Below are positions 57,148 to 64,000 of a stretch of 64,000 nucleotides of DNA, piece by piece; the first letter of the stretch is position 1; every line of letters begins with the position of its first letter. The stretch covers positions 33,345-97,344 of the forward strand of contig NZ_VUMS01000015.1 in assembly GCF_009696065.1 (NCBI RefSeq), written 5' to 3'. The notes under the pieces were generated by a model, which searched no databases, had not been told where the DNA came from, and worked only from the letters and a program-made list of their open reading frames with translations. Position numbers and translations under genes: made by a program. The DNA comes from Oliverpabstia intestinalis (GTDB lineage: Bacteria; Bacillota; Clostridia; Lachnospirales; Lachnospiraceae).

Positions 57148-57533
57148 TCCACAGCCACCTCCATTTCCACAAATACTTTGCTGCAAAGACTGAGAAAATC
57201 TTCCAGGTTCATTCCGCGGATCCTGGCTTCCGCACTTAAAAGTTCCAGTTCGTCCTCAAGTTTTTCCTGAAAAAGAGAAGAAGGTTCCTCGTTTTCCGGA
57301 ATATGAACGATACTTCCCAGACGGCGGTCAGTATAGAGAAAACCTTCATTTTTCAAAAGCTGGTAGGCTTTGCTCACTGTCATGGTATTGATACCAAGAT
57401 CGGCAGCCATCTGTCGCACGGTGGGAAGAGACTCACCCTCGGTCAGTTCCCCTTTGCCGATGCCTTTTACAATCTGGTTGCGAAGCTGCAGATACAGAGG
57501 AATCTGCGAGAGTGTATTGATTTTTATGATCAT
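57144..57533 (-). CDS. GntR-family regulator of the YtrA type
   Basis: A 129-residue regulator: an N-terminal winged helix (PLYLQLRNQIVKGIGKGELTEGESLPTVRQMAADLGINTMTVSKAYQLLKNEGFLYTDRR) and a short helical dimerisation tail of about 50 residues. This short tail defines the YtrA subfamily, which usually represses its own operon of membrane or ABC transporter genes. AAGGAGG precedes the ATG, and a long inverted repeat spans its promoter. Confidence 0.92.
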   Translation of the reverse strand: MIIKINTLSQIPLYLQLRNQIVKGIGKGELTEGESLPTVRQMAADLGINTMTVSKAYQLLKNEGFLYTDRRLGSIVHIPENEEPSSLFQEKLEDELELLSAEARIRGMNLEDFLSLCSKVFVEMEVAVE

Positions 57534-57552
57534 GAAAACACCTCCTTGTATT

Positions 57553-57584
57553 TTGTATTATACCACACGATACAAATAATACAA
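57553..57584 (-). promoter_or_regulatory. YtrA-type promoter/operator
   Basis: Minus strand TTGTAT (57584-57579), a 16-base spacer and TATAAT (57562-57557). Perfect 9-bp inverted repeats TTGTATTAT and ATAATACAA, 14 bases apart, sit exactly on the -35 and -10, a likely autoregulatory operator. Confidence 0.7.
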
Positions 57585-57596
57585 TAGAAAATGTAT

Positions 57597-57625
57597 TTGA
57601 CGAAAAGTTTTTCCTGTGGTAGACT
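57597..57625 (+). promoter_or_regulatory. rnpB promoter
   Basis: TTGACG at 57597-57602, a 17-base spacer and TAGACT at 57620-57625. The predicted start, about 7 bases on, matches the 5' end of the RNA. Confidence 0.75.
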
Positions 57626-57631
57626 GATTCG

Positions 57632-57979
57632 GTAAGTAGAATAAATGGTCGCGGCTGACAGAACCGAAAGGGGTCAGGTGAGGAAAGTCCGGGCTTCAAA
57701 GGGCAGGATGCCGGATAACGTCCGGTGGAGGTGACTCCAAGGCCAGTGCAACAGAAATAAACCGCCAGGTTCGCCTGGTAAGGGTGGAAAGGCAGTGTAA
57801 GAGACTACCGCCTGTCTGGTGACAGAGAGGGCACATGTAAACCCCATCCGAAGCAAGACCGAACAAAAAACTATGTGGCTGCCCGTCACGTTTTTAGGTA
57901 GGTCGCTGAAGCCTGCTGGCAACAGCAGGATTAGATAGATGACCATTCAAGACATAACCCGGCTTATCGTTCTGCTTAC
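57632..57979 (+). ncRNA. rnpB: RNase P RNA
   Basis: The catalytic RNA of RNase P, about 348 nt. The terminal helix pairs GTAAGTAGAA with TTCTGCTTAC. Conserved segments are GAGGAAAGTCCGGGC near the 5' end, AGTGCAACAGAAA, CCCCATCCGAAGCAAGACCGAA in the middle, and CATAACCCGGCTTA at the 3' end, which pairs with the P4 strand. Open frames on the opposite strand here are not genes. It has its own promoter and terminator. Confidence 0.95.
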
Positions 57980-57994
57980 TTTCACAGAATATGG

Positions 57995-58041
57995 CTGTCG
58001 TCCGGAACATGAAAAGAAGTGTTTCGGACGGCAGTTTTTTT
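57995..58041 (+). terminator. rnpB terminator
   Basis: CTGTCGTCCGGAACA pairs with TGTTTCGGACGGCAG and is followed by seven T. Confidence 0.92.
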
Positions 58042-58045
58042 ACGT

Positions 58046-58135
58046 GAGCAACGAGTCAAAGTCTGTGCTTGCACAAGACCTTGACGACTGCTGCGATAAT
58101 GAGTAAAATTCGCGAAGCGTATTTTATCTCGTTAC
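58046..58135. repeat. Compound hairpin repeat between rnpB and maf
   Basis: GAGCAACGAGTCAAAG starts a copy of the GAGCAACRAGYCAAA family with a GTCAAAGTCT/AGACCTTGAC stem. It continues into GAGTAAAATTCGC-GAA-GCGTATTTTATCTC, a relative of the CGCGAAGCGT hairpin family. Outer AACGAG/CTCGTT arms enclose the whole. This is where two repeat families appear joined. Confidence 0.55.
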
Positions 58136-58255
58136 TGTATTGCCTGAATGAAAAACGATTCACAAAAAAGAGAGAATATGGCATAATAATAGAAGAAAAT
58201 ACTGTCGCGGAATTGTAATTGCACAGGAACGGCAGAAGGGAGAAAACGGAGAATT

Positions 58256-58831
58256 ATGAAAAATATTATACTCGCATCCCAGTCCCCAAGACGAAGAGAA
58301 CTTTTAACACAGATCGGATTAGAATTCGAAGTGCATCCGGCAGGCGGTGAGGAAATCATCACAAGCATAGATCCTGTGGAAGTGGTAAAATCGTTATCGA
58401 CACAGAAAGCAGCTGCGGGGAAGGAAGAGCTGGAGCCACAGTTACCGGAGAACTGGCTGGTGATCGGGGCGGATACGATTGTGGTTTATGACGGGAAGAT
58501 CCTTGGAAAACCAAAAGATGAGGCAGATGCGATCCGCATGTTACGCATGCTGCAGGGGCAGACTCACAGTGTATATACCGGTGTGACACTGCTGGAGACA
58601 GGAAAACAGACAACCTTTGCGGAAGAGACAAAAGTATCCATGTACCCGATGACAGAAGAAGAGATTGCATGGTATGTCAGCACGAAAGAGCCGATGGACA
58701 AAGCAGGAGCCTACGGGATCCAGGGACTTTGTGCGCGGTTTGTAGAAAAAATCCAGGGAGATTATAATAATGTGGTGGGACTTCCGGTAGGACGGATCTA
58801 TCAGAAACTGAAAAAAGAAGAATCCTTTTGA
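58256..58831 (+). CDS. maf: Maf-family nucleotide pyrophosphatase
   Basis: A 191-residue Maf/YhdE protein that hydrolyses dTTP, UTP and modified pyrimidine nucleotides. Signatures: ILASQSPRRRELL at the start, LVIGADTIVVYDGKILGKPKD in the middle, and MDKAGAYGIQGLCARFVEKIQGDYNNVVGLP near the end. It is a normal length. No rod-shape genes (mreBCD) or radC follow, although these often accompany maf in Clostridia. Confidence 0.95.
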   Translation: MKNIILASQSPRRRELLTQIGLEFEVHPAGGEEIITSIDPVEVVKSLSTQKAAAGKEELEPQLPENWLVIGADTIVVYDGKILGKPKDEADAIRMLRMLQGQTHSVYTGVTLLETGKQTTFAEETKVSMYPMTEEEIAWYVSTKEPMDKAGAYGIQGLCARFVEKIQGDYNNVVGLPVGRIYQKLKKEESF

Positions 58832-58952
58832 AAATAAAAATGTTGAAGTGAGAGAAAACGATTTGCGTGGTGCATTTTAAAATTGAAATCGCAAAAATGT
58901 GGAGAAAAACGACAGAACAGAAATGTATGGGACAGAAAGGGAAGAGACACAG

Positions 58953-59402
58953 ATGGAAAGGACAGAACAATACCCGGGTTATAACCATCGGGTGCAGTAT
59001 TATGAAACCGATCAGATGGGATGTGTGCATCATTCCAACTATATCCGCTGGTTCGAGGAAAGCCGGAGCGATTATCTGGCATATCTCGGTATGGATTATG
59101 ACAAAATGGAAGCCGCAGGTGTGATCAGCCCGGTACTGACGGTGGAGGCAGCCTATCACTCCATGACACGGTACGGGGAAGAAGTATCTATTGAGGTGAC
59201 AGTGAAAAAATATAACGGAGTAAAAATCTTTCTGGAATATCATATCAGGGATAAAAAAGACGGAACCCTGCGCTGCAGCGGACAGACCAGTCACTGCTTT
59301 CTGAACAGGGAAGGAAAACCGTTATCCTTAAAAAAAGAAAAACCGGAGTGGCATGAGATCCTGAAAAGAGAATGTGAACGGACACAGGAACAAAACGGAT
59401 AA
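58953..59402 (+). CDS. YbgC/FadM-type acyl-CoA thioesterase (hot-dog fold)
   Basis: A 149-residue 4-hydroxybenzoyl-CoA-thioesterase-like protein. The catalytic-region motif is YYETDQMGCVHHSNYIRWFEESR, with the Asp typical of the family. The fold continues with YGEEVSIEVTVKKYNGVKIFLEYHI. The start at 58953 (MERTEQYPGY) is chosen by family length; ATG 58923 and GTG 58899 would add 10 or 18 residues. It hydrolyses acyl-CoAs; the substrate is unknown. Confidence 0.85.
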   Translation: MERTEQYPGYNHRVQYYETDQMGCVHHSNYIRWFEESRSDYLAYLGMDYDKMEAAGVISPVLTVEAAYHSMTRYGEEVSIEVTVKKYNGVKIFLEYHIRDKKDGTLRCSGQTSHCFLNREGKPLSLKKEKPEWHEILKRECERTQEQNG

Positions 59403-59665
59403 CAGAGCAAAGAACCGTCCGGAAAATGGAAATGCAGAAAAAACACGGATAACAGCGTACATGAAAATCTACTAAATTGATACAGCACGCAACGAATCCA
59501 CAATTACAGGAAACAAATCCCATATTTTTCAGTTTTGCAGCATGGTATACTGAGTATAGTCTGCGAATAGAAAACAGACTGCAAAACATAACGGTGAATG
59601 TGAAAAACAGTGATGTAAAAACAATAAACTGTGATGCAGACAGGGCGATAAAAAGGAGGACGAAC

Positions 59666-61858
59666 ATGGCAATTTATATAGACGAACAGAAAAAACTTTT
59701 TACGTTGTCAACAAACAATACAAGTTATCAGATGATGGCAGACAAATATCTGGTGCTGAATCACCTGTACTATGGAGAAAATATCGGTCAGGAAGATATG
59801 AGCTATCTTTTAGACTATCAGGATCGGGGATTTTCCGGAAACCCTTACGAGGCAGGAAATGAGAGAGACTATTCTCTCGATTCCAGACCACAGGAATACT
59901 CCACCAACGGCGTCGGCGATTACCGGATCAACAGTGTGAGCGTGATCAACGCGGACGGAAGCGATGCCGCAGACTGGCGTTATGCAGGATATACCATCGA
60001 AAAGGGCAAATATGCGATCCCGGGAATGCCGGCATTGTACGGAGAAGAAAAAGATGCCGATACCCTGATCGTGGAACTGGCAGATAAAGTAACCGGACTG
60101 CATGCATTTTTATACTACAGTGTGTGGGAAGAAAGAGATATCATTACCCGGTGCGTAAAATTCGTAAATCAGGGAACCGATGCGATCGTGCTGACAAAAG
60201 CTGCTTCCATGAATCTGGATCTGATGAGCGGTGACTGGGAACTGATGCATTTTCACGGAAGACACAATCTGGAACGCCAGATGGAACGGGTACCGCTGAT
60301 GCGCGGAAAGATGACCGTGGAAAGTGTCAGAGGAGCATCCAGTCACCAGCATAATCCATTTGCCATCCTGTGCAGTAAAGATACCACCGAGGAAGCGGGA
60401 CCATGTTATGGAACAGCACTGGTTTACAGTGGAAACTTCTCGATCGAAGCAGAAAAAGACCAGATGGGACAGACCAGACTGACTGCCGGCATCAACAGCC
60501 AGAGATTTGCCTGGACACTGGAAGCCGGAGCAGAGTTCTGGACACCGGAGGCTGTCATGACCTACAGCAGCGAAGGATTCGGAAAAATGAGTGCAAACTT
60601 CCATCATACCTTCCGGGAGCATCTGTGCCGTGGCAAATACAAACATGAGAGACGTCCGGTGCTGATCAACAACTGGGAAGCAACCTACTTTGATTTTGAT
60701 AAAGAAAAGATCCTGAACATCGCAAAAGGCGCATCTGAACTTGGCGTGGAGATGCTGGTTCTCGACGATGGCTGGTTTGGAAAACGTGACGGAGATGTCA
60801 GCGGACTGGGTGACTGGTATGTCAATACCGACAAACTGGAAGGCGGTCTGAAACCGATCGCAGACGGAATCAATGCCATGGGTATGAAGTTCGGTCTTTG
60901 GTTTGAGCCGGAATGTATCTCCGAGGACAGCGACCTCTACCGCGCACATCCGGACTGGGCGATCCAGATTCCGGGAAGACAGCCGAACAGAAGCCGTTAC
61001 CAGCTGATTCTGGATATGGGAAGAGAAGATGTCCGGGATTATCTGTACGAACGCATGACGGCGATCCTTGACAGTGCCAATATCGAATATGTCAAATGGG
61101 ATATGAACCGTCACATCAGTGATGTGTACAGTGCCGTTTTACCAAAAGAACGCCAGGGAGAGGCAAGCCATCGCTACATGCTGGGTCTGTATGATCTGCT
61201 GGAACGACTGGTGAGCCGTTATCCGGATCTGTTACTGGAGGGCTGCAGCGGCGGCGGTGGACGTTTTGACCTTGGTATGCTGTATTATTCCCCACAGATC
61301 TGGTGCAGTGATGATACCGATGCAGTAGAACGTCTCAGTGTCCAGTACGGAACATCTTTCTGCTATCCGATCTCAGCAGTCGGTTCCCATGTATCCGCTG
61401 TTCCGAACCACCAGACCGGTCGTATCACTCCGGTAGAAACCAGAGGAACCGTAGCCATGGCAGGAAGTTTCGGATACGAACTGGATCTGAACCTGTTAAG
61501 CGACGGGGAAAAAGAAGAGGTCAAAGAACAGATCAAAACCTTTAAGAAATACTACAACCTGACCCATGAAGGCGAATACTACCGCCTGACCAACCCGATG
61601 GAAAACCGTCTGTACGCAGCCTGGGAGTTCGTATCTCAGGATCAGAGCGAAGCTCTGGTACACGGCATGCAGATTCTGGCACAGCCAAGCGGCCCGTCCA
61701 TCCACATCCCGGTAAGAGGGCTGAAAGCGGACGCCATGTACGAAGTAAACGGCGAACTGGTAAGAAGCGGCCGCGCCCTGATGCACGGCGGCCTGAACTT
61801 CCCACGCCAGACCGGGGATTTCAAAGCGGTGGAGTTTTATCTGAAAGAAGTAAAATAA
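59666..61858 (+). CDS. Alpha-galactosidase (GH36)
   Basis: A 730-residue GH36 enzyme of the large bacterial type (AgaA/RafA-like). The nucleophile is Asp479 (VKWDMNRH) and the acid/base is near Asp549 (WCSDDTDAVERL). LDDGWFGKRD (367-376) and the C-terminal beta domain are standard. It releases galactose from melibiose, raffinose and stachyose in the cytoplasm (no signal peptide). AAGGAGG lies 6 bases upstream of the ATG. The 263-base gap before it has no confident promoter. Confidence 0.95.
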   Translation: MAIYIDEQKKLFTLSTNNTSYQMMADKYLVLNHLYYGENIGQEDMSYLLDYQDRGFSGNPYEAGNERDYSLDSRPQEYSTNGVGDYRINSVSVINADGSDAADWRYAGYTIEKGKYAIPGMPALYGEEKDADTLIVELADKVTGLHAFLYYSVWEERDIITRCVKFVNQGTDAIVLTKAASMNLDLMSGDWELMHFHGRHNLERQMERVPLMRGKMTVESVRGASSHQHNPFAILCSKDTTEEAGPCYGTALVYSGNFSIEAEKDQMGQTRLTAGINSQRFAWTLEAGAEFWTPEAVMTYSSEGFGKMSANFHHTFREHLCRGKYKHERRPVLINNWEATYFDFDKEKILNIAKGASELGVEMLVLDDGWFGKRDGDVSGLGDWYVNTDKLEGGLKPIADGINAMGMKFGLWFEPECISEDSDLYRAHPDWAIQIPGRQPNRSRYQLILDMGREDVRDYLYERMTAILDSANIEYVKWDMNRHISDVYSAVLPKERQGEASHRYMLGLYDLLERLVSRYPDLLLEGCSGGGGRFDLGMLYYSPQIWCSDDTDAVERLSVQYGTSFCYPISAVGSHVSAVPNHQTGRITPVETRGTVAMAGSFGYELDLNLLSDGEKEEVKEQIKTFKKYYNLTHEGEYYRLTNPMENRLYAAWEFVSQDQSEALVHGMQILAQPSGPSIHIPVRGLKADAMYEVNGELVRSGRALMHGGLNFPRQTGDFKAVEFYLKEVK

Positions 61859-61877
61859 AGAAGCATAAGAACCATAA

Positions 61878-61910
61878 AAGAGCTGCGAAGTGGATTCGCG
61901 GCTCTTTTTT
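61878..61910 (+). terminator. Terminator after the GH36 gene
   Basis: AAGAGCTGCGAA pairs with TTCGCGGCTCTT and is followed by T's (61903-61910 T-rich). Confidence 0.88.
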
Positions 61911-62191
61911 AGGCGAGCAACAAGCCAAAGTTCATGTTTGTATGAAACAAACCTTGGGACATACCGATTTCATACACATCCGGGAAACACATGACGAAGT
62001 GAACCGCGACTTCTGTTTTGTAAAACATTCAACAAATCAACAATAAAATGGAAACAAAACAGATAGGATTTTTCATCTTATAAACATATAATAAATCCAT
62101 AGCAAAACCGTAATTCATCCAATCGGGGGAAAAGACAGGGATGGATTACGGAAGACAACAAAATACATAGATTCGTACAGGAGGTATGAAG
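61911..62191. repeat. Repeat copy and upstream region of the GH4 gene
   Basis: GCGAGCAACAAGCCAAA at 61913-61929 matches 28699-28715 exactly. It continues as a hairpin GTTTGT/ACAAAC within CCAA/TTGG arms up to about 61957. The rest of this 333-base gap is AT-rich; CATATAATAAAT at about 62086-62097 could hold a -10 for the GH4 gene, but no clear -35 was found. Confidence 0.5.
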
Positions 62192-63511
62192 ATGAAAATT
62201 ACTTTTATGGGGGCTGGCAGCACCGTATTTGCCAGAAATGTACTGGGGGACTGTATGTGTACACCTGCGCTTTGTGAGGCGGAGATTGCATTGTATGATA
62301 TCAACGAGGAACGACTGAAAGATTCAGAGATCATCCTCGGCGCGATCAATAAGAATGTCAACGAATCCAGAGCCACCATCAAAACCTATCTCGGTGTGGA
62401 AAACAGAAAAGAGGCCTTGCGGGATGCCGACTTTGTAGTGAATGCGATCCAGGTAGGCGGCTATGATCCGTGCACCATCACCGACTTTGAGATCCCGAAA
62501 AAATACGGTCTGCGTCAGACCATCGCAGATACACTGGGAATCGGTGGTATCATGCGTGCACTTCGTACCATCCCGGTGATGGAAGGATTTGCCAGAGATA
62601 TGGAGGAGGTCTGCCCGAACACCCTGTTTCTGAACTACACCAACCCGATGGCGATGCTGACCGGCTATATGCAGAGATACACAAAGATCCGTACCGTAGG
62701 TCTTTGCCACAGCGTACAGGTATGTTCGGAGAAACTGCTGGAAAAACTGGGGATGGAAGACAAGCTGGAAGGCAGAAGAGAACTGATCGCCGGTATCAAT
62801 CATATGGGATGGCTGTTGGAACTGTATGACAAAGACGGCAACGACCTGTACCCGGAGATCCGCAGACGGGCAGCAGAGAAGAATGCAACTGAAAAACATG
62901 ACGATATGGTGCGTTTTGAGTACATCAAACATCTGGGATATTACTGCACCGAGTCCAGCGAACATAACGCAGAGTACAACCCGTTATTTATCAAATCCAG
63001 ATATCCGGAAATGATCGAAAAATACAACATCCCGCTGGACGAATACCCACGCAGATGTGTGGAGCAGATCAAAGGCTGGGAGAAAGAACGTGAGGATATT
63101 CTGAAAGACGGAAAAGTAACCCACGAAAGATCCAAAGAATATGCTTCTTATATTATGGAAGCCGTCGTGACCGGCAATCCATATAAGATCGGTGGCAATG
63201 TGTTGAATACCGGTCTGATCGACAACCTGCCATCCGATGCCTGTGTGGAAGTTCCGTGTATGGTAGATGCCAACGGCATCAACCCATGCCACGTAGGAAG
63301 ACTTCCGGTCCAGCTGGCAGCCATGAATATGACCAATATCAACGTCCAGCTCCTGACCATCGAAGCCGCAGCCACCAGATCCAAAGAAAAGATCTACCAG
63401 GCCGCCATGCTCGAACCACATACCGCAGCAGAGCTGAATATCGATGATATCAAGGCAATGTGCGATGAGCTGATTGAGGCACATGGGGATTATATGAGTA
63501 TGTATAAATGA
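62192..63511 (+). CDS. NAD-dependent alpha-galactosidase-like glycosidase (GH4, MelA-like)
   Basis: A 439-residue GH4 enzyme. The N-terminal Rossmann loop is MGAGSTVFARN (6-16); LNYTNPMAM and GLCHSVQ (Cys172, His173, Mn2+ ligands) and AGINHMGW are family hallmarks. GH4 enzymes use NAD+ and Mn2+ and a redox elimination mechanism; Cys-His-Ser resembles MelA alpha-galactosidases, but galacturonidase or glucosidase activity is not excluded. AGGAGG is 7 bases before ATG 62192; an ATG at 62186 is too close. It is next to the GH36 alpha-galactosidase. Confidence 0.9.
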   Translation: MKITFMGAGSTVFARNVLGDCMCTPALCEAEIALYDINEERLKDSEIILGAINKNVNESRATIKTYLGVENRKEALRDADFVVNAIQVGGYDPCTITDFEIPKKYGLRQTIADTLGIGGIMRALRTIPVMEGFARDMEEVCPNTLFLNYTNPMAMLTGYMQRYTKIRTVGLCHSVQVCSEKLLEKLGMEDKLEGRRELIAGINHMGWLLELYDKDGNDLYPEIRRRAAEKNATEKHDDMVRFEYIKHLGYYCTESSEHNAEYNPLFIKSRYPEMIEKYNIPLDEYPRRCVEQIKGWEKEREDILKDGKVTHERSKEYASYIMEAVVTGNPYKIGGNVLNTGLIDNLPSDACVEVPCMVDANGINPCHVGRLPVQLAAMNMTNINVQLLTIEAAATRSKEKIYQAAMLEPHTAAELNIDDIKAMCDELIEAHGDYMSMYK

Positions 63512-63536
63512 AAAGATAAGGTATGACAATAAGGAA

Positions 63537-63569
63537 GGGTCTGCCGCACTGATATAGTGCGGCAGACCC
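63537..63569. terminator. Strong bidirectional terminator after the GH4 gene
   Basis: GGGTCTGCCGCACT pairs perfectly with AGTGCGGCAGACCC around a 5-base loop, between convergent genes. Confidence 0.85.
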
Positions 63570-63577
63570 TGTTTGCG

Positions 63578-63780
63578 TCAGGCTGGAATCCAGTCTCCAA
63601 TCCATTGACCGGTTTCTATATTGTAGAGTCGTTTATATTTTTTTCCATTAACTGTTTTATATACCCAAACAACATTAGTGTTTCGAACAGTACATTGGGA
63701 TTGGTAAGTAGCTAAAGTTGAATTAATTAATGGAGAATCAACTGAAATGCTAGGACTTTCCAAAGTAAATGAAAATGCTA
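63578..63780 (-). pseudogene. C-terminal gene fragment cut by the IS200-like element
   Basis: The minus-strand frame ends at 63578 with VNGKKYKRLYNIETGQWIG..., a tail seen in small secreted or surface proteins of Clostridia. Reading upstream, the frame stays open up to about 63780 (GLAFSFTLESPSISVD), where the IS200-type left end begins. No ATG or ribosome site is found. The 5' part is presumably displaced beyond the insertion, outside the window. Confidence 0.55.
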
Positions 63781-63783
63781 ATC

Positions 63784-64000
63784 CCCCAGCTATGCTGGGG
63801 CGAATCGTGTAGTAGTGACGTTGTATGGTGAAAAGTAAAGCCTCCTATGATACGATAGTAAAGGTGTCTCAAGCCAATACTAAAGAGAATAGGAGGCGGT
63901 CCAAAGTGGACAGTTACAGCTTATCACATTCAAGGTACAAATGCCAGTACCATGTTGTGTTTATACCAAAGTACAGAAAAAGAATTATGTATGGAAAATT
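63784..64000 (+). mobile_element. IS200/IS605-type insertion sequence, left part (truncated by window end)
   Basis: The left end carries a subterminal hairpin CCCCAGC-TAT-GCTGGGG (63784-63800), as expected for IS200-group elements, which move as single strands and have no terminal inverted repeats. A transposase gene begins 106 bases after the hairpin. The right end lies beyond the window. Confidence 0.8.
63906..64000 (+). CDS. tnpA: IS200/IS605-family transposase TnpA (partial)
   Basis: The first 31 residues of a Y1 HUH transposase, starting at GTG 63906 with AGGAGG 9 bases upstream: SYSLSHSRYKCQYHVVFIPKYRKRIMYGK. The phrase YHVVFIPKYRK is diagnostic of TnpA of the IS200 group. The HUH and catalytic Tyr motifs lie beyond the window. 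Confidence 0.88.
   Translation, partial: MDSYSLSHSRYKCQYHVVFIPKYRKRIMYGK

Noticed and set aside
55717..57270. Plus-strand open frames opposite the DUF1648 protein and its regulator
   Set aside because: They are antisense to two genes joined by an ATGA overlap with a matching promoter; the shadow frames show no motifs.
57674..57946. A minus-strand open frame within the RNase P RNA
   Set aside because: The region is clearly rnpB, with conserved helices and its own promoter and terminator.

Overview
The window looks like chromosomal DNA of a gut Lachnospiraceae bacterium (Clostridia), probably close to Blautia. This is inferred from the moderate GC, AGGAGG-type ribosome sites, clostridial gene families (YmxH-type PRC-barrel, DUF5721, 3D-domain and YabE-like envelope proteins, the dgt-dnaG-rpoD-trmK-nif3 order) and many glycoside hydrolases. 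No tRNA, rRNA, CRISPR array or prophage was seen. The one stable RNA gene recognised is rnpB.

Layout: (1) 0-12 kb is a selenium and molybdenum cofactor region. It holds moaB, selD, yedF, a cysteine desulfurase and a DUF3343 Se/S-carrier-like protein, then a ModE-like regulator, yqeB, a MoeA-like protein, moaA, a MOSC protein, an XdhC-like protein and modABC. This is the maturation kit for selenium-dependent molybdenum hydroxylases; the hydroxylase itself is not in the window. A CGTTAT-N12-ATAACG palindrome in the yqeB leader fits a ModE operator. (2) 12-24 kb: ymxH, nrdR, an alanine-type aminotransferase, an ArsR/SmtB metal sensor, lacZ (GH2), a GH13 alpha-glucosidase, ridA, putP, truA and luxS. 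(3) 24-36 kb: htrA, a DUF5721 protein, a CorA-like transporter, degV, then the housekeeping run pyrH-frr-uppS-cdsA-dxr-rseP and a CPA2 antiporter. (4) 36-46 kb is accessory: a GntR/LacI-type regulator and a GH38 alpha-mannosidase bracketed by two near-identical 188-bp palindromic elements, a FUSC-like gene with an in-frame amber codon, and two cell-wall proteins. (5) 46-58 kb: dgt, dnaG, rpoD, trmK, nif3, a TGS-uridine kinase fusion, a flavoprotein, an Fe-S/double FMN-binding membrane protein, a DUF1648 protein with its YtrA-type regulator, and rnpB. (6) 58-64 kb: maf, a thioesterase, two unrelated alpha-galactosidases (GH36, GH4) and the left end of an IS200/IS605-type element inside a broken gene.

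The most unusual feature is the number of small structured intergenic repeats. The main family has three copies (23190-23372, 36291-36478, 41031-41218), each 23-33 bp after a stop codon and in the same orientation. They share a conserved core with compensatory stem changes, inside long arms that differ in sequence but still pair. There are also a MITE-like element in two lengths and orientations, an exact 31-nt hairpin repeat, and two further BOX-like hairpin families.

Start sites were chosen by ribosome-site spacing and family comparison from memory. No database searches were run, so family names rest on motifs and recalled similarity.
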